Below are positions 37,879 to 46,332 of a stretch of DNA of 64,000 bases, one piece after another. A program made the translations under genes and the position numbers. The notes beneath the pieces are model-generated. The model searched no databases. It had not been told where the DNA came from and saw nothing but the letters and a program-made list of their open reading frames with translations. Position 1 is the first letter of the stretch; each line of letters begins with the position of its first letter. Location: positions 3,906,001 through 3,970,000 of the forward strand of contig NZ_CP009553.3 of the NCBI RefSeq assembly GCF_000767615.3, written 5' to 3'. Origin of the DNA: Pandoraea pnomenusa. Its GTDB lineage: Bacteria > Pseudomonadota > Gammaproteobacteria > Burkholderiales > Burkholderiaceae.

Positions 37879-39681
37879 TCAGGTCGCGAGACTGCGCCGG
37901 CGCAGACGCTCGGCCACCCAGATGAGTGCGGCAATGAAAAGGAACAGACACGTGGAGACGGCCGCGATGACCGGCGAGATCTGCATCGTGATCTCGTCCC
38001 AGAACTGCTTGGGTAGCGTGGTCGACAGCCCGCCGGACGTGAACAGCGCGATCGTGAGCTCGTCGAACGACGTGGCGAACGCGAACAGGAACGACGACAG
38101 CAGCCCCGCGCCGAGAATCGGGAACGTCACGCGACGCAGCGTGGCCCATGGGCGCGCGCCCAGGCTGTAGGCCGCCAGATCGAGACGCGTGTCGTAGTTG
38201 CGCAGCACGGCCATCATCGTGATGACGACGTAAGGCACCGCCACGACCGTATGCGCTAGCGTCAACCCCACGCTGGAGCCGACCAGGCCGACCTTGGCGA
38301 AGAAATAGAACACGCCCACGGCAAGAATCATGCGGGGCACCACGATCGGCGCGAGCACGAAGGCGAGCATGGCCGACTTGCCGCGCATGCCGCCACGCAC
38401 CAGCAGGAAGGCGGCGGGCGTGCCGATCAGCATCGACAGCAGTCCGGCGCCGATGCCCACCAGCATCGAACGGGTCACCGCCTGCATCCACAGCGGGGAA
38501 TCCCATATCTGCTGGTACCACTGGAGCGAGAAACCCTTCGGCGGCCAGGCGAGCCCGGAGGCCGAGTCGAACGACATCGGAATCATCAGCAGCGCGGGAG
38601 CGGCGAGAAACACCACCAGCAGGAACACGACGACGCGCAACACGAATCCATCGCCCTGCTCCCGCTGGCTGCGGGGCAGCGCGCGCAGCAGCAGATCGGT
38701 CGTGTGACCCAGCGCCGTGAGCACCGTTTCGCCGAGCACGCGGGTCCAGCCGCCGCGTCGCTTGCCAGCCTTCACGTCGCCCGCGCCGCCGGCCATCGTC
38801 GAGAGGCCCACCATGCGGTCGTAGATGAAGAACACCGCGAGCACCACGGCGAGCAGCAGCACCGAGATCGCCCCGGCGAAGCCCCAGTTCAACGCCTGCA
38901 TCACCTGGTCGATGATGAGCTGGGTGATCATCGTTTCATGACGACCGCCAAGCAGCGTCGGCGTGATGAAGAAGCCGATGGAGGTCACGAACACCATCAA
39001 CGCGCCGGCGGCCACGCCCGGCAGCGACAACGGGAAGTAAACCCGCCAGAACACCGTCCCCGGGCGTGCGCCCAGCGTCGACGCCGCACTCGGCAGACGA
39101 CGGTCGATGTTCTCCATGACCGAGAGCATCGTGAGCACGGCCAGCGGCATCAGCGCGTGCACCATGCCGAGCACCACGGCCGGAAAGCTGTAGAGCAGCG
39201 AGAGCGGCGCGTCGATCACGCCCAGGTCGAGCAACGTGCGGTTGATCACGCCATTGCGCCCGAGCAGCACCACCCATGCGAAGGTGCGCACGAGGAAGCT
39301 GGTCCAGAACGACAGCAGCAGCCAGAACAGCAGGCGCTGCTTGCGCGCACCGTTGAGCGTGGAAAGACGGTAGGCGATCGGGTAGCCCGTGAGCACCGAG
39401 AAGAAGGTCGTGTAGAGCGAGACCTTCAGCGTGATGAGCAATACTTCCACGTACACCGACGAGGCGAACAGGCGCTGGTACTCGACCAGGGTGAAGCCGC
39501 CTTCGCCACGAATGCTGAGCAGCAACAGCTGACCGACCGGGTAAATCAGCATGACCGCCAGCAGAATGACGATCGGCGCGGCCATGAGCAGCGGGCGCAT
39601 GCGTGCTCGCCACGGCGAGCGGCGCGGCGCGGGGTGGACGGGCTGGGAGGACGAGGGACGAACCACGGCGGAGGCACTCAT
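37879..39681 (-). CDS. ABC importer permease, PotB and PotC-type domains fused in one chain
   Basis: 600 residues. Two complete permease modules are joined: residues of about 30-300 and 345-595. Each has six hydrophobic helices and one cytoplasmic EAA loop, seen as A-A-S-T-L-G-A-R-P-G near 205 and A-A-Y-S-L-G-A-R-P-W near 505. A hydrophilic linker of about 45 residues (K-A-G-K-R-R-G-G-W and onward) joins them. Most spermidine/putrescine-type systems use two separate proteins. It follows the ATPase gene by 3 bp and is upstream of the DHDPS-family gene. The ligand is unknown; the operon suggests an organic acid or its conjugate. Confidence 0.85.
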   Translation of the reverse strand: MSASAVVRPSSSQPVHPAPRRSPWRARMRPLLMAAPIVILLAVMLIYPVGQLLLLSIRGEGGFTLVEYQRLFASSVYVEVLLITLKVSLYTTFFSVLTGYPIAYRLSTLNGARKQRLLFWLLLSFWTSFLVRTFAWVVLLGRNGVINRTLLDLGVIDAPLSLLYSFPAVVLGMVHALMPLAVLTMLSVMENIDRRLPSAASTLGARPGTVFWRVYFPLSLPGVAAGALMVFVTSIGFFITPTLLGGRHETMITQLIIDQVMQALNWGFAGAISVLLLAVVLAVFFIYDRMVGLSTMAGGAGDVKAGKRRGGWTRVLGETVLTALGHTTDLLLRALPRSQREQGDGFVLRVVVFLLVVFLAAPALLMIPMSFDSASGLAWPPKGFSLQWYQQIWDSPLWMQAVTRSMLVGIGAGLLSMLIGTPAAFLLVRGGMRGKSAMLAFVLAPIVVPRMILAVGVFYFFAKVGLVGSSVGLTLAHTVVAVPYVVITMMAVLRNYDTRLDLAAYSLGARPWATLRRVTFPILGAGLLSSFLFAFATSFDELTIALFTSGGLSTTLPKQFWDEITMQISPVIAAVSTCLFLFIAALIWVAERLRRRSLAT

Positions 39682-39684
39682 GGC

Positions 39685-40797
39685 TTACCCCGCGATCGCC
39701 ACGGCGTCGTCGGCACGCCACGCGAGACCGAGCGTCTGGCCGATCTCGAAGCGGTTGCCCTGACGATGCGTGGGAAACGCCGCCACCAGCGACTTGCCGG
39801 CGTCGCCGTCGGTGAGCGCCGATTGCAGGTAGAGCTTGGTCATGCCGCCAGTGACCATGATGTCGGTGAGCCTGGCCGAGATCGTGGCCATGCCGTCGGC
39901 CGCAGGCTGCCCGTCGTGGATGTGCAGGTTCTGCGGACGCAGCATCAGCTTGACCGGACGGCCGCGCTCGACCTGCGGGTCGTAGACCATGGCGCCGGCG
40001 CCGAGCGAGCCCTGCACGCCGGGCATGGCCACGCGCACCTGATCGCCCGCGCGCTCGAGCACGGTGGCGTCGAGCAGGTTGGACTCGCCGAGGAAGTCGG
40101 CCACGAACACGCTCTTCGGACGGAAGTACAGATCGTCCGGCGTGCCGAGTTGGGCAATTTCGCCCGCGTTCATCAGGCAAATGCGGTCCGACATCGTCAT
40201 CGCCTCTTCCTGATCGTGCGTGACATACACGATGGTGGTGCCGAGCTCGCGGTGAATGCGCTTGATCTCGAGCTGCATGTGATCGCGCAGCTTCTTGTCG
40301 AGCGCACCGAGCGGCTCGTCCATCAGGATGATGGACGGCCGGTACACCATGCATCGCGCGAGCGCGATACGTTGTTGCTGCCCACCCGAGAGCTCGCGCG
40401 GATAGCGCTCCGCCACGTGCGGCAGATGCACCATTTCCAGCGCGTCCATGACCCTCTTGCGCGCGGCCTGTGCGTCGGTGCGACGCATCTGCAACGGGAA
40501 GGCGATGTTCTCCGCCACGGTCATGTGCGGAAACAGCGCGTAGTTCTGGAACACCATGCCGATGTCGCGTTCGTACGGCGCGCCATACGTGACATCGGTC
40601 CCGTTGATGCGGATGGCCCCGGCGTCGGGCTGCGACAGACCCGCGATGAGCGAGAGCAAGGTGGTCTTGCCCGAGCCGCTGGGCCCGAGCAAGGTCAGGA
40701 ATTCGCCCTGGGCGACATCGAGGTCGGTCGGTGCGAGCGCGACGAAATCGCCGTAGCGCTTGGACAGGCCCGACACCTGGAGATTGGCAATGGTCAT
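39685..40797 (-). CDS. ABC importer ATP-binding protein, PotA-like
   Basis: 370 residues. Walker A G-P-S-G-S-G-K-T-T near 38, Q-loop Q-N-Y-A-L-F-P-H, signature L-S-G-G-Q-Q-Q-R-I-A-L-A-R near 134, Walker B I-I-L-M-D-E-P near 157 and the H-loop V-T-H-D-Q-E-E-A near 190. A C-terminal TOBE domain of about 120 residues (L-R-P-Q-N-L-H-I) follows. It would power uptake through the fused permease encoded 3 bp downstream. Sequences of the Pot/Fbp group are alike, so the cargo cannot be inferred. Confidence 0.9.
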   Translation of the reverse strand: MTIANLQVSGLSKRYGDFVALAPTDLDVAQGEFLTLLGPSGSGKTTLLSLIAGLSQPDAGAIRINGTDVTYGAPYERDIGMVFQNYALFPHMTVAENIAFPLQMRRTDAQAARKRVMDALEMVHLPHVAERYPRELSGGQQQRIALARCMVYRPSIILMDEPLGALDKKLRDHMQLEIKRIHRELGTTIVYVTHDQEEAMTMSDRICLMNAGEIAQLGTPDDLYFRPKSVFVADFLGESNLLDATVLERAGDQVRVAMPGVQGSLGAGAMVYDPQVERGRPVKLMLRPQNLHIHDGQPAADGMATISARLTDIMVTGGMTKLYLQSALTDGDAGKSLVAAFPTHRQGNRFEIGQTLGLAWRADDAVAIAG

Positions 40798-40842
40798 GAG
40801 ATCAGCACCCCATAAAACATGAAACGAAACGGCAGGTGAGGA

Positions 40843-41973
40843 TCAGGTCAGGATCCAGCGGTTGAAGCGTTCGAGCGCGGCACTCTGGTTCTGCTGCCAG
40901 AACTGCGCGTTGATGTGCACGCCGCTCTTCATGTTCTCGGGGAACGTGGGGCAGTTTTTCGCGATTTCCGGCTTCACGTAGTTGAACGCTTCCGGTTGCG
41001 TGAGGCCGGCCGGGAAGAATTTCACCAGTTCGGCCTGACGTTTCGGGTCGCTCGCGAATTTGATGAACTCGCGGCAGGCGGGCGCGTTCGGCGTGCCCTT
41101 GAGGATCGACCAGTTGTCGCAGCCCCAGATGTTCTGGTTCCACACGATCTCGACCGGCGCGCCGTTGGCCTGCGCCGATTGCGCACGCGAGGCCCACGTG
41201 GCCACCATGTCCACTTCGCCGGAGCCGAGCATCTGCTCGACCTGCGCGCCCGTGGTCCACCACACCGCCACCTGCTTGGCGACCTTGTCCAGGCTCTTGA
41301 ACGCCCGGTCGAAGTCGCACGGGTACACCGAGCCCGGGGCCACGCCGTCGGCGAGCAGCGCCTCCTCGATCGTGTCGAACGGATACTTGCGCAGCGAGCG
41401 GCGGCCCGGGAAGTCCTTCACGTTCCACAGATCCGCCCACGACGACGGCGCCTTGCGGCCCTTGAACGCGTCGGTGCGATACGCAAGCACGGTCGAATAG
41501 ATGTTGGTGCCCACACCGAAGGGCGACATGTACTGCTTGGGAATCTTGGCGATGGTCGGATCCGCCTCGAGGCCGTGGCGCTCCAGATATTCCTTGCCGC
41601 CCCCGGTCAGCAACAGGATCGCGGGCTGGCTGATCTTGGCCATGTCCCACGTGTAGCTGCCGGCCTCGACCATGCTCTTGATCTGCGCGGTGGGCTCGGC
41701 GTTGGCCTGCACACCCACGACCTCGATGCCGGTCGCCTTGGCGAACGGCTTGTAGAACACGGCGTCGTACGCCTTGGTGTAAATCCCACCGTCATCGCGC
41801 ACCACGATGCGCTTGGAGGCGGCGCGCGAAGGCGTCCACACGAACGGGAACGCCACGGCCGTGGCGCCGAGCAGCGCGGTCTTCATGGCCGTGCGGCGGC
41901 CCGGTTGTGCGAGCGTCGCTGCGTTGTCGACGGTGGTATCGAGCGGGCTTGCGGAGGTCTTGCGTTTCATCAT
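40843..41973 (-). CDS. ABC importer periplasmic substrate-binding protein, PotD-like
   Basis: 376 residues from the ATG at 41973; the adjacent ATG one codon later is better spaced from GGAG. A long n-region ends in G-R-R-T-A-M-K-T-A-L-L-G-A, a twin-arginine-like signal, with a probable cleavage after S-R-A near residue 51. The two-lobed binding protein follows (R-I-V-V-R-D-D-G-G-I-Y; G-V-G-T-N-I-Y-S-T-V; D-M-V-A-T-W). It captures the ligand in the periplasm for the fused permease. The acidic contacts for polyamines are not evident, so an acid or opine-like ligand is as likely. Confidence 0.85.
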   Translation of the reverse strand: MMKRKTSASPLDTTVDNAATLAQPGRRTAMKTALLGATAVAFPFVWTPSRAASKRIVVRDDGGIYTKAYDAVFYKPFAKATGIEVVGVQANAEPTAQIKSMVEAGSYTWDMAKISQPAILLLTGGGKEYLERHGLEADPTIAKIPKQYMSPFGVGTNIYSTVLAYRTDAFKGRKAPSSWADLWNVKDFPGRRSLRKYPFDTIEEALLADGVAPGSVYPCDFDRAFKSLDKVAKQVAVWWTTGAQVEQMLGSGEVDMVATWASRAQSAQANGAPVEIVWNQNIWGCDNWSILKGTPNAPACREFIKFASDPKRQAELVKFFPAGLTQPEAFNYVKPEIAKNCPTFPENMKSGVHINAQFWQQNQSAALERFNRWILT

Positions 41974-42103
41974 GGTCTCCGGTCTTGGCTGGGAGGGTGG
42001 GCGCGGCAGCGGAGCGCAGAGGCACAGCCGCCGCGCGCGCAGTTATGGCAAAACAAACAGCAAAACGTTGACGTGGTCCCGAGGCCCTCGCGGGCCCGGG
42101 GGT

Positions 42104-43540
42104 TCAGGGAACGAGGCGCCCCGGGTTGAGCAACTGGTTCGGATCGAGCGCCGCCTTCACGCGACGCATGAGCGCGAGTTCGGCGGGCGCCTTGTAGCGC
42201 GCCATGAGCGGCAGGCCCGTCTGGCCCACACCGTGCTCCGCGCTGAACGTGCCCGACAGGCGCGCCGCCACGTCGTTCACGCAGGCGCGCATCGCGTCGC
42301 CCATCGCGGCACTGTCGGCCAGCGCATCCCATTCGGCGAACGAGAACATCGGAATGAAGTGCACGTTGCCGTCGCCCATGTGGCCGACCACGGCAATGTC
42401 GAGCCCCGGCACAATGGCGTGCACGGCGCGCGTTGCCGCGTCGATGAACGCCGGGACACTCGATACCGGCACGGCGCAATCGGTCGTCAGGCCGACCGCG
42501 GCCTTCTTGTTGGCTTCGCTCACGCTGTGGCGCACTTCCCACAGGTCGGCGCGCTGCGTCTCGCTCGCGGCAATGACCGCGTCTTCCACCAGTCCCCGCT
42601 CGATGGCCTCGCCCAGCGTTTCGGTCAGCACGGCCTCGAGCCCTTCGGCGTCGCGCGTGTCGCCCAGTTCCACGAGCACATGCCAGTCGTGCGCCCCGCC
42701 GAGCGGATTGCGGCGGTTCGGCACGTTGGCCAGCACCAGGTCGAGCTGATGCCGATTCATGATCTCGAACGCCGACAGGCGCGAGCCACAGGCGTTCTGG
42801 AACATGCCCAGAATCTGTCCGGCGGCGGCAGGATCGCGCGGCGCGAACCAGGCGAGCGCGTGATGCGTGGGCAACGGGTGCAGTTTGAGGGCAGCCGCCG
42901 TGATGATGCCCAGCGTGCCTTCCGCACCGATGAACAGTTGCTTGAGATCGATGCCGGTATTGTCCTTGCGCAACGCACGCAGGCCATTCCAGACCGTGCC
43001 GTCGGCCAACACGACTTCAAGGCCGAGCACGTTCTCGCGGGTGTTGCCGTAACGCAGCACGCTCGTGCCGCCCGCGTTCGTCGAGAGCGTGCCGCCGATC
43101 TGACACGAGCCCTCGGCGCCGAGACTGACCGGGTACAGACGTCCCGCCTCGGCAGCAGTGTCCTGCACCGTTTTCAGGATGCACCCGGCTTCGACGACCA
43201 TCGAGCCGTTGGCGGCATCGACGTCGCGAATCCGGCGCATGCGTGCGAGATTGAGAATGACCGGCGCCGCACCGACCGCTGGCGGCACCGCGCCGCCGCA
43301 CAGACTCGTATTGCCGCCCTGCGGCAGGATCGGCACCCCCGCCGCCGCGCACAGCTTCACGACTTCGCTCACCTGCGCGGTCGACGACGGCAGCACCACG
43401 CACAATGCCTCGCCGCGATAACGCCCACGCCAGTCTTCGGTGTATCCGGCCGTGTCGGAAGCGTCGCCGAGCACGGCGGTGGCGCCGAGCGCGTCCTGCA
43501 AACGTGAGACCAACGTGCCGCGCGTTACTGCATTGTTCAT
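42104..43540 (-). CDS. FAD-linked D-2-hydroxyacid dehydrogenase (GlcD/D2HGDH family)
   Basis: 478 residues with GGAG before the ATG. The PCMH-type FAD domain shows P-Q-G-G-N-T-S-L-C-G-G near 75, G-G-T-L-S-T-N-A-G-G near 148 and L-F-I-G-A-E-G-T-L-G-I-I-T near 205. The FAD-oxidase C-terminal domain carries the metal-binding G-H-M-G-D-G-N-V-H-F near 390 and ends N-P-G-R-L. The family oxidises D-lactate, D-2-hydroxyglutarate and similar acids. It is the first gene of the minus-strand operon, and the candidate IclR motifs lie 150 bp upstream. Together with the L-specific enzyme at 34640 it suggests use of both enantiomers of a hydroxyacid. Confidence 0.86.
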   Translation of the reverse strand: MNNAVTRGTLVSRLQDALGATAVLGDASDTAGYTEDWRGRYRGEALCVVLPSSTAQVSEVVKLCAAAGVPILPQGGNTSLCGGAVPPAVGAAPVILNLARMRRIRDVDAANGSMVVEAGCILKTVQDTAAEAGRLYPVSLGAEGSCQIGGTLSTNAGGTSVLRYGNTRENVLGLEVVLADGTVWNGLRALRKDNTGIDLKQLFIGAEGTLGIITAAALKLHPLPTHHALAWFAPRDPAAAGQILGMFQNACGSRLSAFEIMNRHQLDLVLANVPNRRNPLGGAHDWHVLVELGDTRDAEGLEAVLTETLGEAIERGLVEDAVIAASETQRADLWEVRHSVSEANKKAAVGLTTDCAVPVSSVPAFIDAATRAVHAIVPGLDIAVVGHMGDGNVHFIPMFSFAEWDALADSAAMGDAMRACVNDVAARLSGTFSAEHGVGQTGLPLMARYKAPAELALMRRVKAALDPNQLLNPGRLVP

Positions 43541-43687
43541 TGCTGCCTACTCCGGAGGAACACGATTGCCCTGAAGCGCCTTGCCCGACGGGGGTCGCCA
43601 CGGTATGCACAAGCCTCGCCCGCGACGTACCGCACTCAACCGAGCGCCCGTCTGGCGATTCAACGTGATCAAGGATAGGCGAGAAAA

Positions 43688-43721
43688 AATTGCAATAAAA
43701 TAGCTTTAATTGCAATGCAAT
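43688..43721. promoter_or_regulatory. candidate IclR operators, sites 2 and 3
   Basis: AATTGCAATAAAAT (43688-43701) and AATTGCAATGCAAT (43708-43721) start exactly 20 bp apart, two helical turns. They lie in the divergent gap between the GlcD-like gene and the aldehyde dehydrogenase. The full 20-bp units match at 16 positions. Confidence 0.55.
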
Positions 43722-43818
43722 CGTTTTAGGTGTTTATGCGGATGCGCCCGATACGACCGTCAACGCCGTCGCGAGTTAAGTGATAATGGCTCCACCCTTT
43801 ACACGAGGTGCCGTCGAC

Positions 43819-45294
43819 ATGCCCGAAGCTACACACTTCATCGGCAATCAATGGGTCGCGCCTGCAAGACGGGCCGCCGGTTCTGCCACGTCCGCCAGTG
43901 CAGTCAATGCCGTCATCCCCGTCATCGATCCTTCCGACGGCCAGCCCTTCACCGACATCGCCCGGGGCGACGCCGAAGACATCGACCGCGCCGTGCAAGC
44001 CGCGCGTGCCGCGTTCGAGGGCGATTGGGGGCGAACGTCCGCCGCCGAGCGGGGGCGCGTGCTCCATGGCTTCGCCAGCCTGCTTGCCAGGCATCAGGAA
44101 GACCTTGCACAGCGCGAAGCGCGCGACACCGGCAAGCCGCTGAAGCAGGCGCGTGCCGATGCGGCGGCGATCGTTCGCTACTTCGAGTTCTACGCCGGCG
44201 CCGCCGACAAACTGCACGGCGAGACAATTCCGTACCAGCAGGGCTTCACCGTCTTCACCCTGCGCGAGCCGCATGGTGTGACGGGCCACATCATTCCGTG
44301 GAACTACCCGCTGCAGATCTTCGGGCGCAGCGTGGCCGCCGCGCTCGCGACCGGCAACGCGTGCGTGGTCAAGCCGGCCGAGGACGCCTGCCTGTCGCTG
44401 CTGCGCGTGGCGGAGCTCTCGCTCGAGGCCGGCCTGCCGCCGGGGGCGCTCAACATCGTCACGGGGTACGGCGCGGAAGCGGGTGCCGCCCTTGCCCGGC
44501 ATCCCGGCATCGACCACATCTCGTTTACCGGCTCGCCCGCGACCGGCACGCTCATTTCGCAGATGGCGGCCGAGCACCACACGCCGGTCACGCTGGAGCT
44601 CGGCGGCAAGTCGCCGCAGATCGTCTTCGCCGACGCCGACATGGACGCCGTACTGCCGGTGGTCGTGAACGCCATCGTGCAGAACGCGGGCCAGACCTGC
44701 TCGGCCGGCAGCCGCCTGCTGGTCGAGCGCGATGCCTACGAAACCGTGCTCGCGCATCTGGCCGAGGCGTTCGCCCATCTGCGCGTCGGGCCATCGCGGG
44801 ACGATCTCGATCTGGGGCCGCTCATCAACGCACGACAACAGCAGCGCGTGTGGGACTTCCTGTCCGAAGCGCAGCACGATGGCATTGCCATCATGTCGCA
44901 GGGAGAAGTGATCGCGAGTGCGCCGCAGGCCGGGTTCTATCAGGCGCCGATGTTGTTGCGCGACGTGCCGCCCACGCATCGCCTGGCGCATGAGGAAGTG
45001 TTCGGTCCGGTGCTCGCGGCCATGCCGTTTACCGACGAAGCCGACGCCGTGCGACTCGCCAACGGCACCCCCTACGGGCTGGCGGCAGGTGTCTGGACGC
45101 GCGACGGCGGCCGCCAGTTGCGACTCGCCCGGGCGATCCGCGCGGGGCAGGTCTTCATCAACAACTACGGCGCGGGCGGCGGTGTGGAGCTGCCGTTCGG
45201 CGGCATGAAACACTCCGGGCACGGGCGCGAAAAGGGCTTTGAAGCGCTGTACGGCTTCACCACGCTCAAGACGGTCGCCATCCGGCACGGGTGA
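43819..45294 (+). CDS. NAD(P)+-dependent aldehyde dehydrogenase
   Basis: 491 residues from the ATG at 43819 with GAGGTG 9 nt upstream; an ATG at 43780 would add 13 residues. The ALDH superfamily features are I-P-W-N-Y-P near 158, F-T-G-S near 235, catalytic Glu in L-E-L-G-G-K-S-P near 258 and catalytic Cys in G-Q-T-C-S near 291. Also seen are E-V-F-G-P-V-L and P-F-G-G-M-K-H-S-G near the C-terminus. It resembles betaine-aldehyde and semialdehyde dehydrogenases. It is divergent from the GlcD-like gene and followed by an SDR gene 150 bp on, probably co-regulated. The substrate is likely an aldehyde from the DHDPS-family reaction, inferred. Confidence 0.87.
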   Translation: MPEATHFIGNQWVAPARRAAGSATSASAVNAVIPVIDPSDGQPFTDIARGDAEDIDRAVQAARAAFEGDWGRTSAAERGRVLHGFASLLARHQEDLAQREARDTGKPLKQARADAAAIVRYFEFYAGAADKLHGETIPYQQGFTVFTLREPHGVTGHIIPWNYPLQIFGRSVAAALATGNACVVKPAEDACLSLLRVAELSLEAGLPPGALNIVTGYGAEAGAALARHPGIDHISFTGSPATGTLISQMAAEHHTPVTLELGGKSPQIVFADADMDAVLPVVVNAIVQNAGQTCSAGSRLLVERDAYETVLAHLAEAFAHLRVGPSRDDLDLGPLINARQQQRVWDFLSEAQHDGIAIMSQGEVIASAPQAGFYQAPMLLRDVPPTHRLAHEEVFGPVLAAMPFTDEADAVRLANGTPYGLAAGVWTRDGGRQLRLARAIRAGQVFINNYGAGGGVELPFGGMKHSGHGREKGFEALYGFTTLKTVAIRHG

Positions 45295-45444
45295 TTCGCG
45301 GCTCGCGCCCCTCGAAACCCCTAAAAAGCGCGCGGCTCGACATCCGGCGCCCCGTGCCTCCCCTGTCTGGGCCGATCCGGCGGGGGTAATACAAGGCATG
45401 CGCGCCGGCGCCGCGTTCGTCACAGGCAACTCAGGAGACAAGGC

Positions 45445-46203
45445 ATGCGTTTGCAAGACAAAGTCGCCATCGTCACCGGCGCGGGCTCCGGCTTCGGCGA
45501 AGGCATCGCCAGAACCTTCGCGCGCGAAGGCGCGGCCGTCATCGTCAACGACCTGAACCGCGAGGCCGGAGAACGTGTCGCGGCCGAGATCGCCGGCGCC
45601 GGGGGGCGCGCCGCCTTCGTGTACGGCGACGTGTCGCGCGAGGAGGATCACGTCACCCTGCTCGACGAGGCCGTCACCCGCTTCGGCCAGCTCAACGTCG
45701 TGGTCAACAACGCGGGCACCACGCATCGCAACAAACCGATGCTCGAAGTGACCGAGGCCGAATTCGACCGCGTCTATGCGGTCAACGTCAAAAGCATTTT
45801 CTGGAGCGCGCGCGCCGTCATGCCCTACTTCCAGCAGCGCGGGGGCGGGGTGATGATCAACATCGCGTCGACGGCTGGCGTGCGTCCGCGCCCCGGACTC
45901 GTCTGGTACAACGGCAGCAAGGGCGCCGTCATCACCGCCAGCAAGGCCATGGCGGCCGAGTTCGGCCCGCGCAATATCCGGGTGAACTGCGTCAATCCCG
46001 TCATCGGCGATACCGGCCTGACCGCCGAGTTCATGGGCGTGCCCAACACCCCCGAGAATCGCGCCAAATTCCTCGCCGGCATTCCGCTCGGGCGCTTCTC
46101 CACCCCGCAGGACATTGCCAACGCTTGCCTCTACCTCGCGAGCGATGACGCCGCCTTCATCACCGGCGTGTGCCTGGAAGTCGACGGCGGACGCTGCATC
46201 TGA
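45445..46203 (+). CDS. short-chain dehydrogenase/reductase
   Basis: 252 residues with AGGAGA about 8 nt before the ATG. Classical SDR: G-A-G-S-G-F-G-E-G-I cofactor loop near residue 13, N-N-A-G near 89, catalytic Ser in N-I-A-S-T near 140, and Y-N-G-S-K near 155. The tail ends with D-G-G-R-C, typical of the glucose/3-oxoacyl reductase branch. Asp or Asn after beta-2 (V-N-D-L-N) suggests NAD preference. It lies between the aldehyde dehydrogenase and an MFS transporter on the same strand and likely interconverts a hydroxy and oxo acid of the same pathway. Confidence 0.86.
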   Translation: MRLQDKVAIVTGAGSGFGEGIARTFAREGAAVIVNDLNREAGERVAAEIAGAGGRAAFVYGDVSREEDHVTLLDEAVTRFGQLNVVVNNAGTTHRNKPMLEVTEAEFDRVYAVNVKSIFWSARAVMPYFQQRGGGVMINIASTAGVRPRPGLVWYNGSKGAVITASKAMAAEFGPRNIRVNCVNPVIGDTGLTAEFMGVPNTPENRAKFLAGIPLGRFSTPQDIANACLYLASDDAAFITGVCLEVDGGRCI

Positions 46204-46242
46204 GCCGCCGCCCGTTTTCGCATCCCCTAGCCTGACTGTCAC

Positions 46243-46272
46243 CCCGCAGTCGTCGTACCCGCAGTCGTAGTA
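46243..46272. repeat. 15-bp tandem duplication
   Basis: CCCGCAGTCGTCGTA is followed directly by CCCGCAGTCGTAGTA, one mismatch, in the gap between the SDR and MFS genes. Confidence 0.93.
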
Positions 46273-46332
46273 CTCGTTACCGGATTCAAACCATAAAGAG
46301 AGACACACAACGTCAAACCGGAGGAGATTCGT

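Noticed and set aside
38704..40815. Open frame of 703 codons on plus opposite the ABC permease and ATPase
   Set aside because: Complement of well-supported transporter genes; composition is Arg/His-rich without motifs.
42083..42096. GGCCC-TCGC-GGGCC hairpin between the GlcD-like gene and the binding protein gene
   Set aside because: The T-rich DNA on minus is about 20 nt past the stem and the genes appear to be one operon, so I did not call a terminator.
43726..46308. Open frame of 860 codons on minus opposite the aldehyde dehydrogenase and SDR genes
   Set aside because: Both plus-strand genes have complete catalytic motifs, so this frame is their shadow.
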